Positions 1 through 5,786 of a stretch of 5,786 nucleotides of DNA are shown here, in pieces. A program made the position numbers and the translations under genes. The DNA is from Chloroflexota bacterium. GTDB lineage: Bacteria; Chloroflexota; Limnocylindria; Limnocylindrales; CSP1-4. Each line of letters starts with the position of its first letter. The first letter of the stretch is position 1. The stretch covers positions 1 to 5,786 of the forward strand of contig JANYAA010000108.1 in the NCBI GenBank assembly GCA_025355255.1. Direction: 5' to 3'. The notes under the pieces are model-generated. The model had not been told where the DNA came from. It saw nothing but the letters and a program-made list of their open reading frames with translations, and made no database searches.

Positions 1-974
1 ATGGCCCCGTTGTCCGTGCACAGGCCCGGCCGCGGGATGACCATCGTGATGCCGCGCGCCTCGGCCTCGCCGCTGATCCGCCGCCGGAGCGCCCCGTTGG
101 CGGCGACACCTCCGCCCAGCACGATGCCCCGGGCGCCAATCGCTTCGGCTGCCCGGATGGTCTTCGTTGTCAGCACATCGGTCACGCTGTCCTGAAAGCC
201 CCAAGCGAGCTCGGCCACGGCGGCCTCGGCTAGGTCGCCATCGTGCTCGTCGGCCGGCAGCCCGGCATCAGCCCGAGCCTGCGCGATGATCCGCCGCGCC
301 GCGGTCTTGAGGCCCGAGAAGCTCAGGTCGTAGGTTCCCGGCATCCACGCCCGCGGGAAGACGCGGTTGTGCTCGGTTGCACGGTCCGCCGCGCGGGAGA
401 TCTCCGGGCCGCCGGGATAGCCGAGACCCAAGAGGCGTCCCACCTTGTCAAACGCCTCGCCGGCCGCATCGTCGATGGTCCCGCCGAGATAGCGGTAGTC
501 CAGGTGGTCACGCATCTCCACGAGGAACGTGTGGCCGCCGGAGACGACCAGCGCGATGAGCGGGAAGGGCGGCTCCTCGCGCTCCGTCTCGCCCGGATCC
601 AGCAGCCAGCCCGCGTAGACATGGCCCTCGAGGTGGTTGACGGGGATCAGCGGCTTGCCGTGCACCCAGGCGATGGTCTTGGCGAAGTTGACGCCGACGA
701 GCAGCGAGCCAGCAAGCCCGGGGCCGTAGGTGACCGCAACCCCGTCGATATCGCCCATCGTCACGCCGGCGGTCGCAAGCGCCTCGTCCAGCACCGGCAC
801 GATGAAGCGCAGGTGCGCTCGGGCCGCAACCTCGGGGACGATCCCGCCTGTGGGCCCGTGGAGGGCGATCTGGCTGGCGACGACGTTGGCGTGGATGCGA
901 CGGCCGTCCTCAACCAGCGCGATGCCCGTCTCGTCACAGCTGGACTCGATGGCCAGCAGCAGCGGCCCGCTCAC
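1..974 (-). CDS. tsaD: TsaD, tRNA A37 threonylcarbamoyltransferase catalytic subunit (3' end cut by window edge)
   Basis: Catalytic subunit of the t6A complex: with TsaB and TsaE it moves the threonylcarbamoyl group from threonylcarbamoyl-AMP onto N6 of A37 in tRNAs reading ANN codons, in the cytoplasm. I translated 324 residues from a GTG start. Family motifs appear in order: ASKHA start AIESSCDETG (8-17), GGIVPEVAARAH (43-54), TYGPGLAGSLLVG (82-94), the metal-binding HLEGH with His114 and His118, SGGHT (145-149), YPGGPEI (186-192), SFSGLKT (218-224), GGGVAANGALR (287-297) and CTDNGA with metal-ligand Asp321. All expected metal ligands are present. The frame runs off position 1 in the middle of a codon, probably Met of the usual CTDN-(A/G)-AMIA motif, so roughly 20-40 C-terminal residues are missing. 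The start is fixed by GGAGG seven bases upstream and by a GTGA overlap with the rimI stop. Identification is very secure. Confidence 0.97.
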   Translation of the reverse strand, partial: MSGPLLLAIESSCDETGIALVEDGRRIHANVVASQIALHGPTGGIVPEVAARAHLRFIVPVLDEALATAGVTMGDIDGVAVTYGPGLAGSLLVGVNFAKTIAWVHGKPLIPVNHLEGHVYAGWLLDPGETEREEPPFPLIALVVSGGHTFLVEMRDHLDYRYLGGTIDDAAGEAFDKVGRLLGLGYPGGPEISRAADRATEHNRVFPRAWMPGTYDLSFSGLKTAARRIIAQARADAGLPADEHDGDLAEAAVAELAWGFQDSVTDVLTTKTIRAAEAIGARGIVLGGGVAANGALRRRISGEAEARGITMVIPRPGLCTDNGA

Positions 975-1594
975 GATCGCGCCTCCGACGTCTCGGCGAG
1001 GACGCCTTCGGCTTCGGCTGCGTCGTCGGGGACCATCGCCTCGCCGATGTCGGATGCGTCCGCCGTGGACGACGGCGACGGGCCTGCATCCAACATCTCC
1101 CGGAGCTCGACGATCCGCCCTTGCATCTCCCCCTCAAGGAGCGGCGGCGTGGTCATGATCAGCGCGTCCTCGCCGTCATCGCTGTAGTAGCGGGGACGAA
1201 TGCCGACGGGCCGAAAGCCGTACTTCTCGTACAGGCGGCGCGCGGCGAGGTTTGAGAGGCGCACCTCCAGCGTGGCCTCCCGGGCCTGCCGGGCGATGGA
1301 CAGGTCCAGCAGCGCAAGCAGCAGCCGCTCCCCGATGCCGCGGCGCCGGAAGCCTGGGTGCACCGCAAATGTGGTGATGTGCGCCTCGTCCACCATGACC
1401 CAGATGCCGCCATAGCCGACGATGGCCCGGTCCAGCGTGGCCACGAGATAGTGCGCCAAGCGGTTGCCCTCCAGCTCCTGCCGATAGGCGTGGGCCGGCC
1501 ACGGCGTCGAGAAGGACGAGCGCTCGATGAGCTGCACGCCGGGCAGGTCCCCAATGCCCATGGGGCGGACCTTGAGCATTGAGCGCGCGCTCAT
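971..1594 (-). CDS. rimI: RimI-type GNAT N-alpha-acetyltransferase with an acidic C-terminal extension
   Basis: GNAT-fold acetyltransferase. RimI of E. coli acetylates the N-terminal Ala of ribosomal protein S18, and homologues in this cluster may act on other N-termini. The protein has 207 residues. The acetyl-CoA-binding motif A is at 78-92, with RRRGIG at 83-88. LEVRLSN (109-115) holds Glu110, and LYEKYGF (121-127) holds Tyr122; their spacing of 12 matches the catalytic Glu/Tyr pair of E. coli RimI. The RimI-typical RPRYYSDDGEDALIM is at 133-147. The family usually ends near here, at about 150 residues, but this protein has about 60 more: a short helical-looking part (154-168) and then a Ser/Asp/Glu/Ala-rich, probably disordered tail. 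The start at 1594 overlaps the tsaB stop as ATGA and has GGAG six bases upstream; a later ATG at 1579 lacks this support. The frame stays open far upstream (to 2512), but that part is antisense-like noise over tsaB and tsaE. Confidence 0.94.
   Translation of the reverse strand: MSARSMLKVRPMGIGDLPGVQLIERSSFSTPWPAHAYRQELEGNRLAHYLVATLDRAIVGYGGIWVMVDEAHITTFAVHPGFRRRGIGERLLLALLDLSIARQAREATLEVRLSNLAARRLYEKYGFRPVGIRPRYYSDDGEDALIMTTPPLLEGEMQGRIVELREMLDAGPSPSSTADASDIGEAMVPDDAAEAEGVLAETSEARS
982..986 (-). promoter_or_regulatory. Shine-Dalgarno sequence of tsaD
   Basis: GGAGG on the minus strand with a seven-base spacer to the GTG at 974-972. It decides the non-ATG start of tsaD and lies inside the last codons of rimI, in line with translational coupling. 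Confidence 0.85.
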
Positions 1595-2289
1595 GCGGCG
1601 CTCCCCCGGCCGCCGCTCACCACAACGCCACCGTCCGGCACCGCCATGCGGACGCCGCGCGGCAGCGTCACGTACTCGGGGACCAGCCGGGCGAGATCGT
1701 CCGGGTCGCCGGCGGCGAGTCGCGCGGCCCCCACGGCCAGCATCGCGGCGGCCAGCCCATCCACCGCGGCGTCGCCCAGTGCTGTGGCGTCGTCCGGCGC
1801 ACGTCCGGCGAGGTCCACCGCGACGAGCCGATCCGCCTCGGCGAGTTGGGGGTCGGCGCCGCCGGGGAGGATCCGCGCGGTCTCGCCCGTCCGGCTCACC
1901 ACACGGTCCGAGAGGCCCGCCGGCTGGACGAGGACGAGGCGGCTGGCGAGGATGCCAGATGCGGCGGCGGCAGCCCGCAGGAGCATGGCACCTGTCGCAA
2001 TCCCGACAATCGGGATGGCCAGCCCGTGGGCCAGCCCCTTGGCTGTGGCGATGCCGACGCGCAGCCCCGTGAAGGCGCCCGGCCCCGTGCCCACGATGAT
2101 CCCGCTGAGCTCCTGCGCCGCAAGCCCTCGGTCGGCCAGGAGTCCGGCGATGCGCGCCAGCAGCTCCTCGCCGTGCCGATAGCCGGCTTCCCAGCGCCGC
2201 TGCTCCAGCAGCGCGCCGTCGGCGGCGCCCAGGGCGATGACCGCATGGGTGGTGGCCGTGTCGATGACCAACAGCAGGCGCGGAGTCAT
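1591..2289 (-). CDS. tsaB: TsaB, t6A-complex scaffold subunit
   Basis: TsaB is an inactive ASKHA-fold paralogue of TsaD. It forms a heterodimer with TsaD and recruits TsaE for t6A37 synthesis. The 232 residues are the usual length. LLLVIDTATTHAVIAL (5-20) is the first ASKHA strand pair with Asp10. GTGPGAFTGLRVGIATAKGL (67 onward) is the signature of the family. LVPEYVTLPRGV (202-213) is the usual C-terminal P-x-Y-(V/L)-R-like block. The last ~20 residues are Gly/Val-rich and may be a disordered end. It overlaps tsaE upstream (ATGA at 2286-2289) and rimI downstream (ATGA at 1591-1594), and GAGG sits seven bases before its ATG. The residues after the signature, about 115-160, look divergent, which is common in TsaB. 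Confidence 0.95.
   Translation of the reverse strand: MTPRLLLVIDTATTHAVIALGAADGALLEQRRWEAGYRHGEELLARIAGLLADRGLAAQELSGIIVGTGPGAFTGLRVGIATAKGLAHGLAIPIVGIATGAMLLRAAAAASGILASRLVLVQPAGLSDRVVSRTGETARILPGGADPQLAEADRLVAVDLAGRAPDDATALGDAAVDGLAAAMLAVGAARLAAGDPDDLARLVPEYVTLPRGVRMAVPDGGVVVSGGRGSAA
1601..1607 (-). promoter_or_regulatory. Shine-Dalgarno sequence of rimI
   Basis: GGGGGAG on the minus strand, ending six bases before the ATG at 1594-1592. It favours this start over the in-frame ATG five codons later and over the long upstream extension of the same frame. Confidence 0.75.
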
Positions 2290-2762
2290 GCGGCGGCCTC
2301 GAGATACCGCCGGTACCCGGGATCGGCGGTGCGCAGGGCGATCCGGCGGGGCTCGTCACCGGTCCCGTCGATGACGACATCGAGGCGTGACGCCGGCAGC
2401 GCATCGCCCAGGCGTTCTGCCCACTCCACCAGGGCAACGCCCGCCAGCTGGCGCTCGTCGAGCAGCCCGCCGGCCAGCGCGTCGGAGGCATCGGCAAGCC
2501 GGTACAGGTCAATGTGGAAGAGCGGCAGCCGGCCGGCGTACTCGGTCATGAGGACAAACGTGGGCGAGGACACAACGTCGTCCACCCCCAGCCCAAGAGC
2601 AAAGCCCTTGGCAAACTGCGTCTTGCCCGCCCCGAGGTCCCCTATCAAGCACAGCAGATCGCCCGCGCGCGCGGCGGCAGCCAGCCGTTCCGCAAGGCTG
2701 CGGGTGGCTTCGGGCGCGGCGGTGGTGACGACCAGCTCGATGGTGGCGGGAGACGAGGCCAT
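2286..2762 (-). CDS. tsaE: TsaE, t6A-complex P-loop ATPase
   Basis: P-loop ATPase of the bacterial threonylcarbamoyl-transferase complex; ATP binding and hydrolysis reset the TsaBD complex between catalytic cycles. The 158 residues match the family length. Walker A is GDLGAGKT (41-48) with Lys47 and Thr48. SSPTFVLMTEY (65-75) is the conserved S-P-T-F segment, LFHIDLYRL (81-89) carries the HxDxYR signature, and VEWAERL (112-118) is the conserved E-W motif. The ATG at 2762 is the plausible start, but its Shine-Dalgarno is poor: only a GGGA three bases upstream. This contrasts with the strong sites of the next three genes. A 59-base gap separates it from the preceding gene; I saw no clear promoter or terminator there. 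Its stop overlaps the tsaB start. Confidence 0.95.
   Translation of the reverse strand: MASSPATIELVVTTAAPEATRSLAERLAAAARAGDLLCLIGDLGAGKTQFAKGFALGLGVDDVVSSPTFVLMTEYAGRLPLFHIDLYRLADASDALAGGLLDERQLAGVALVEWAERLGDALPASRLDVVIDGTGDEPRRIALRTADPGYRRYLEAAA
2297..2300 (-). promoter_or_regulatory. Shine-Dalgarno sequence of tsaB
   Basis: GAGG on the minus strand with a seven-base spacer to the ATG at 2289-2287, inside the 3' end of tsaE. Confidence 0.65.
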
Positions 2763-2821
2763 GGGTCCCGAGGGTAGCCGAAGCCGTGAGCCGGTGCGGG
2801 CGGACAGACCCCGCTGGGCGA

Positions 2822-3835
2822 TCAGCCCAGACGCTCCAGATCGCCCAGCGGGACGTCGACGGCCTCGTCCTCGCCAACAACCACGCGAGCAGCCTCAAGG
2901 TGGACGCCCCCGGCGAAGCGGCGCACGCCCGACAGGCCGAGCACCCGCCCCTCGGCGCCCGCAAGCCGCCCGCCGCGAATGCGCACCCAGTCCTCGGGCA
3001 CGCCAGGTACAGCGAGGCCCGGCACATCGAAGACCAGCGCCGGCGGGTCCATGAGGATGGACACATCGGCACCGTCCAGCGCGGCAAGCAGCGCGGCCAG
3101 TGGCGAACTCAGGGGCCGGCGAACCGCGCCGTCAAGCACGAGGACTGCAAACGGCGCAGCGGGGTGGAGGGCGGCCCGCTGCCGCCGCTCCGACGCCTGG
3201 AAGTCACGCAGCTCCTTGCTGGCCAGCGAGGCGACCACAATCCCTCGGATCCCCATGGCGCGGGCGCGGGTGAGCACCTCCGCGTCAATCCGCGAGCCCA
3301 CGACCAGGATGCTGCCGCTCTGGTCCATATCGATGCCGCCCGGGCGCAACTCGCCAAGAGCGTCGGTGACCACCCCAAGCGTGCCCCTGGCTGGCATGCC
3401 GGCCGCGAAGGCGCCGCGGACAGCGCGGCCATCGAGCGCGATGCGGATCTCCGATCCCGGCTGGACAACGCTGACCGTGCCCGCGGCCACGGCGCCAACT
3501 GGCTCGCGGTGTTGACCGGTGACCAGCCGCCAGCGGCGTGCGCGATGAGGGACCGGCGTGAGCAGCTCGCCTTCCAGCCGGACCTCTCCGCGCCCACGGT
3601 GCCGTGTGGCCGAGCTGAACGTGCGGCCGGCACCTAGATGCTCAGCACCCTGCGCCCGGACGTCGACTTCCTCAACATGGGGATCGCGAAGCCGGGCCAG
3701 GAGCGCCATGCCGGGCTCCACCTTGTCGCCCACGGCAACCAGCGGCCGATCGCCCGGCGCAAGCGCCACGCGCTCCTCAAGCCCGTCCTCAACGAGGCGT
3801 CGCGCCGGGATCTCGGCCAGCCAGCCCGCGCTCAT
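2822..3835 (-). CDS. Uncharacterised protein with lipoyl/barrel-like N-terminal and KOW-like C-terminal segments
   Basis: I do not know a function for this 337-residue soluble protein; no signal peptide or membrane segment is visible. Residues 27-48 (GDRPLVAVGDKVEPGMALLA) look like the half-barrel of biotinyl/lipoyl or RnfC-like domains. A further beta-rich part runs from about 84 to 136, with AAGTVSVVQPGSEIRI (117-132). Residues 152-270 alternate hydrophobic strands and helices: GSILVVGSRIDAEVL (174-188), MGIRGIVVASL (194-204), FAVLVLDG (229-236) and VSILMDPPALVFDVPG (258-273). The end, WVRIRGGRLAGAEGRVLGL (283-301) with VPLGDLERL (328-336), resembles a KOW/SH3-like barrel. I recall similar proteins next to MutL-like genes in Chloroflexota and some Firmicutes. 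The frame is open to 3868, but the ATG at 3835 forms an ATGA overlap with the upstream stop and has a G-rich stretch 7-14 bases ahead, so I chose it. Confidence 0.8.
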   Translation of the reverse strand: MSAGWLAEIPARRLVEDGLEERVALAPGDRPLVAVGDKVEPGMALLARLRDPHVEEVDVRAQGAEHLGAGRTFSSATRHRGRGEVRLEGELLTPVPHRARRWRLVTGQHREPVGAVAAGTVSVVQPGSEIRIALDGRAVRGAFAAGMPARGTLGVVTDALGELRPGGIDMDQSGSILVVGSRIDAEVLTRARAMGIRGIVVASLASKELRDFQASERRQRAALHPAAPFAVLVLDGAVRRPLSSPLAALLAALDGADVSILMDPPALVFDVPGLAVPGVPEDWVRIRGGRLAGAEGRVLGLSGVRRFAGGVHLEAARVVVGEDEAVDVPLGDLERLG

Positions 3836-5439
3836 CGATTCGCCCCGTCCCACAGCACGCCCTGCCACCCGGCGAGCAGCTCGCGCCGCGGCTCGGCTCG
3901 ATCGGGCAGACGCAGTGGGATGCCCCGAAGATCAACGATCAGGCCCGCCAGCCCCCCCACAACCTCAACGGCGAAGTGGCGCGCGTGAGCGCCGAGGTCG
4001 GCCGGCTCGCGGAACTGCAGTCCCAGCACTGCCGTCTCGCCGGGCGCCAGGTCCACGAGTTCCAGACCGCCAGCCAGGAGGTCAATCGCCACGGGTCCGC
4101 CGGGCGCCTCAATCGAAAGGCTGCCTGCCACCCCGCCACCTCGGAGCCCGCCCGGCAGCACAAGGCTGCCCAGCGGCACCAGGAGGTCGTCGCGGAGGTC
4201 GGCAAGGATGGCAGCACGTTCCTGGTCGTCGGTGATGGTGCCCAGCGGCGCGAGGATGCGCGCCTGGTCAAGCGCTAATGCCCGCACCCCGGGACGACGC
4301 ATGACGTCCGCGATGGCGAGCGCAACCGCCGGTGCCGGAGCCGGCTGCCAGCATCCGCCGGCGGCAATCACGAGGTCCGGCGGCGGCAGATCGTCAAAGG
4401 CCTCGGTCTCGTCGCGGAGGCGTGCCAGGGCAGCACGTCCCGCGGCCATGCGCAGCAGGGCGCCGTCGCCCGCAGCATCTGACCACGGGGCCAGGGCCAT
4501 GTCGCGCAGCCTGTCGCGGACACGGAGGCGATCCGAGGTTGTGGTCAGCCAGCCGAGGACGCCGTCGAGCTCCTCCTCGCCAAACCCTCGGGGCAGCAGC
4601 GCGGCGTCCGCGACAACCGCGCTGCGGACGTCGGGCGGCATGCCGGGCTGCCAGCCAGCCACGATGCGCGTTGCGCTCGCCTGGCCGATCTCCAGAATCT
4701 CGATGCGGCGGCGCAGCACGGTCGCCAGGGTCCCCGCAGCAACCGCGAGACCGCGGCGTCCCTCGCGACTCCCGCCGCGAAGCTCGTCAAGCAGCGCGCG
4801 CAGGGGCTCGCCGTCACGGACATCAGCCGCGGGCGCAACCACGGTGGGCCCCGGGCGCTCCGCGCGCAGGAGCGAGGCCGTCCGGGCGCCAGGCCCAGCG
4901 AGACCGCCCGCGAGGATCACCAGCAGGTCGGGGCGGCGTTCAGCGGCAGCGGTCACGAGCCCGCCAAGCTCCGCAAGCAGGTTGCGCTCGTCACCGCTGG
5001 GAGGATCGGACATGCCGGCAAGGATGCCGTCGAGTCGGCGCTCGGCCAGCATCGCCACGGTCTCCAGGATGTCACCGCCGTCCACAACCGCCGCGCGGAC
5101 CCGCCAACCGGCAGCCGCCGCTACATTGGCCAGCGTCTGCAGCGCGCGGTCCGTGGCCGCGACAACCGCAAGCTCGGGCGGTGCCTCGGTTGTGCACGCG
5201 AGGCGGACGAGATCGCCGGCGGCGCCCACACTGCCCAGCCCGAGGTCCTCGGCAAAGCCAAGGTCAACGGCCGCCAGACGACGGCGAAGACGCTCGGCGA
5301 GAGCCTCATCAGCAATGGCGGCCGGGGCGGCAGCGGCACCGAGCAGACGCCAGCGTCCACCGACATGACCAATCAGCCCGGCGGCGGCCGTTGCCGTGCC
5401 GCGATCGATCGTGAGGAAGGCCGGCCGTGTGGTGCTCAC
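3832..5439 (-). CDS. Divergent MutL/GlmL-like ASKHA-fold protein (not mismatch-repair MutL)
   Basis: The 535 residues resemble the glutamate mutase L family (PF13941-like), a proposed reactivase or chaperone of adenosylcobalamin-dependent mutases. Visible layout: a phosphate-1-like FLTIDRGTATAA (8-19) with Asp12; LVRLACTTEAPPELAVV (77-93), which parallels the GlmL A-(S/T)-x-A-GGL segment; a VVDGGDIL segment (118-125); PDLLVILAGGLAGPG (170-184), which parallels the family PD-(I/L)-I-x-L-AGGTDGG; a second phosphate-like ILEIGQASATR (248-258); and DLVIAAGG (355-362), an adenosine-type glycine motif. A beta-rich C-terminal part (about 420-510) follows, with VVGGLAGLIVDLRGIPL (493-509). It starts with GTG at 5439, with AGGA eight bases upstream, and overlaps the next gene by ATGA. 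The match is by pattern only, and the function is inferred at family level. No mutase gene is visible nearby. Confidence 0.75.
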   Translation of the reverse strand: MSTTRPAFLTIDRGTATAAAGLIGHVGGRWRLLGAAAAPAAIADEALAERLRRRLAAVDLGFAEDLGLGSVGAAGDLVRLACTTEAPPELAVVAATDRALQTLANVAAAAGWRVRAAVVDGGDILETVAMLAERRLDGILAGMSDPPSGDERNLLAELGGLVTAAAERRPDLLVILAGGLAGPGARTASLLRAERPGPTVVAPAADVRDGEPLRALLDELRGGSREGRRGLAVAAGTLATVLRRRIEILEIGQASATRIVAGWQPGMPPDVRSAVVADAALLPRGFGEEELDGVLGWLTTTSDRLRVRDRLRDMALAPWSDAAGDGALLRMAAGRAALARLRDETEAFDDLPPPDLVIAAGGCWQPAPAPAVALAIADVMRRPGVRALALDQARILAPLGTITDDQERAAILADLRDDLLVPLGSLVLPGGLRGGGVAGSLSIEAPGGPVAIDLLAGGLELVDLAPGETAVLGLQFREPADLGAHARHFAVEVVGGLAGLIVDLRGIPLRLPDRAEPRRELLAGWQGVLWDGANR

Positions 5440-5447
5440 TGCGCCGA

Positions 5448-5451
5448 TCCT
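5448..5451 (-). promoter_or_regulatory. Shine-Dalgarno sequence of the MutL-like gene
   Basis: AGGA on the minus strand with an eight-base spacer to the GTG start at 5439-5437, supporting this non-ATG start. The wider TAGGAT could also be read as a weak -10 element, which would make a very short leader, but no -35 partner is evident. Confidence 0.55.
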
Positions 5452-5453
5452 AT

Positions 5454-5468
5454 CAGCGTGAGACGCTG
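5454..5468 (-). promoter_or_regulatory. Perfect 6-bp inverted repeat upstream of the MutL-like ribosome binding site
   Basis: CAGCGT and ACGCTG flank a three-base centre (5460-5462), ending two bases before the AGGA. It could be an RNA hairpin shielding or spacing the ribosome binding site, or a small operator. There is no T-tract after it, so it is not a standard intrinsic terminator. A second, weaker pair, TGCGC (5474-5478) and GCGCA (5486-5490), lies just upstream in the same gap. The function is inferred. Confidence 0.4.
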
Positions 5469-5514
5469 GGCCATGCGCACGACTGGCGCACCCGCCCTCA
5501 GCGGCTCCCCGGCG

Positions 5515-5786
5515 TCAGGCGTCCCAGACGTCGTCTTCGTCAGCGTCCTCGAGCCGGTCAATCAGCGCCTCGATCCCGACATCGTCGCGCAGGATCTCCG
5601 AGGCGGACGGCGTCTGACCGCCGAACAGCTCCCCGAGCACGGGGTCAAAGAAGAGCATCGCGTTGGCGCCCAGCGGCCGATACGGGCGACTGGCCTCGAG
5701 GAAGTGCACGGCGGGGCCGATCATGCCGCGCAGCCTGATCTCCCTGGCGACAGCTTCAACCAGCGCCTCGCGGCGCTCGTCGAACG
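5515..5786 (-). CDS. Uncharacterised small protein, 3' part only (5' end beyond the right edge)
   Basis: The frame is open to the right edge, so the visible 89 codons are the C-terminal part. An internal ATG at 5724 would give 69 residues, but coding-like sequence continues before it (FDERREALVEAVAREIRLRG), so that ATG is probably not the start. The visible part opens with a charged amphipathic helix. PAVHFLEASRPYRPLGANAM and LFFDPVLGELFGG follow as a hydrophobic, possibly membrane-touching or packing segment. The end is ILRDDVGIEALIDRLED and a strongly acidic DADEDDVWDA tail. No enzyme motif is visible. It precedes the MutL-like gene by 75 bases on the same strand and may share a transcript. 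I vaguely recall short proteins with a similar HFLE-x-x-RP-x-x-PL motif from Chloroflexota, with no assigned role. Confidence 0.7.
   Translation of the reverse strand, partial: FDERREALVEAVAREIRLRGMIGPAVHFLEASRPYRPLGANAMLFFDPVLGELFGGQTPSASEILRDDVGIEALIDRLEDADEDDVWDA

Noticed and set aside
243..1187. Plus-strand open frame of 314 codons
   Set aside because: Antisense to tsaD and rimI, both of which are identified by several family motifs.
1595..2512. Upstream continuation of the rimI frame, which would make a 513-residue fusion protein
   Set aside because: The extra 306 codons run out of frame through tsaB and tsaE and give Arg/Gly/Ala-rich noise; the ATG at 1594 has an SD and an overlap with the tsaB stop.
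2763..2821. Possible terminator or promoter in the gap before tsaE
   Set aside because: I saw no clean stem followed by a T-tract and no convincing -35/-10 pair.
1579..3054. Plus-strand open frame of 491 codons opposite tsaB, tsaE and the 337-residue gene
   Set aside because: The product is Arg/Ser/Pro/Ala-rich without motifs, runs across three well-supported minus-strand genes, and reflects the lack of stops opposite high-GC codons.
2786..3637. Plus-strand open frame of 283 codons
   Set aside because: Antisense to the 337-residue gene, with a composition typical of shadow frames and no motif.
3836..3868. Eleven-codon N-terminal extension of the 337-residue protein
   Set aside because: It would overlap the preceding gene by 37 bases, whereas the ATG at 3835 gives the same 4-base ATGA junction seen elsewhere in the set.
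4208..5414. Two overlapping plus-strand open frames (386 and 360 codons) opposite the MutL-like gene
   Set aside because: Low-complexity Arg/Ser/Pro/Gln-rich translations with no recognisable domain; the minus-strand frame has structured protein motifs, an SD and an ATGA junction.
5469..5500. Possible terminator after the partial small gene (nested GGGC/GCCC and TGCGC/GCGCA pairs)
   Set aside because: The stem is interrupted by uneven internal loops and lacks a T-tract, so it cannot be called an intrinsic terminator.

Overview
This window is GC-rich DNA (clearly high, not counted exactly) from a bacterial chromosome, and every gene I can support lies on the minus strand. Gene order in the direction of transcription, from the right edge to the left edge, is: the 3' part of a small uncharacterised gene; a 535-residue MutL/GlmL-like ASKHA-type protein; a 337-residue uncharacterised protein; tsaE; tsaB; rimI; and tsaD, which is cut by the left edge. 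The protein sequences, above all the pairing of a GlmL-like protein with the 337-residue protein, remind me of Chloroflexota, possibly an uncultured Limnocylindria-type lineage. That placement is from memory and is not proven by the sequence.

Left half (1-2762): a compact t6A/N-acetyltransferase block, tsaE-tsaB-rimI-tsaD. TsaE (ATPase), TsaB (scaffold) and TsaD (catalytic subunit) form the bacterial complex that transfers threonylcarbamoyl from threonylcarbamoyl-AMP to A37 of ANN-decoding tRNAs. TsaC/TsaC2, which makes the intermediate, is not here. RimI is a GNAT acetyltransferase that is often found in this cluster. Each junction within the block is a 4-base ATGA or GTGA stop/start overlap. 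tsaB, rimI and tsaD each have a good Shine-Dalgarno sequence.

Right half (2822-5786): a less understood set. The 535-residue protein keeps the overall layout of the GlmL/MutL family (PF13941-like; not mismatch-repair MutL) but is divergent, and no cobalamin-dependent mutase gene is visible. The next gene overlaps it by ATGA and encodes a protein with lipoyl/barrel-like N-terminal segments, a middle alpha/beta segment and a KOW-like C-terminus. The small partial gene upstream ends in an acidic tail. A 75-base gap before the MutL-like gene holds a perfect 6-bp inverted repeat just upstream of a Shine-Dalgarno sequence and a GTG start.

The whole set could be one transcript, since the only gaps are 75 and 59 bases. 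I saw no tRNA, rRNA, CRISPR array, insertion sequence or convincing intrinsic terminator. The many long open frames on the plus strand are shadows of the real genes. The best candidate for under-described biology is the MutL-like plus 337-residue pair.
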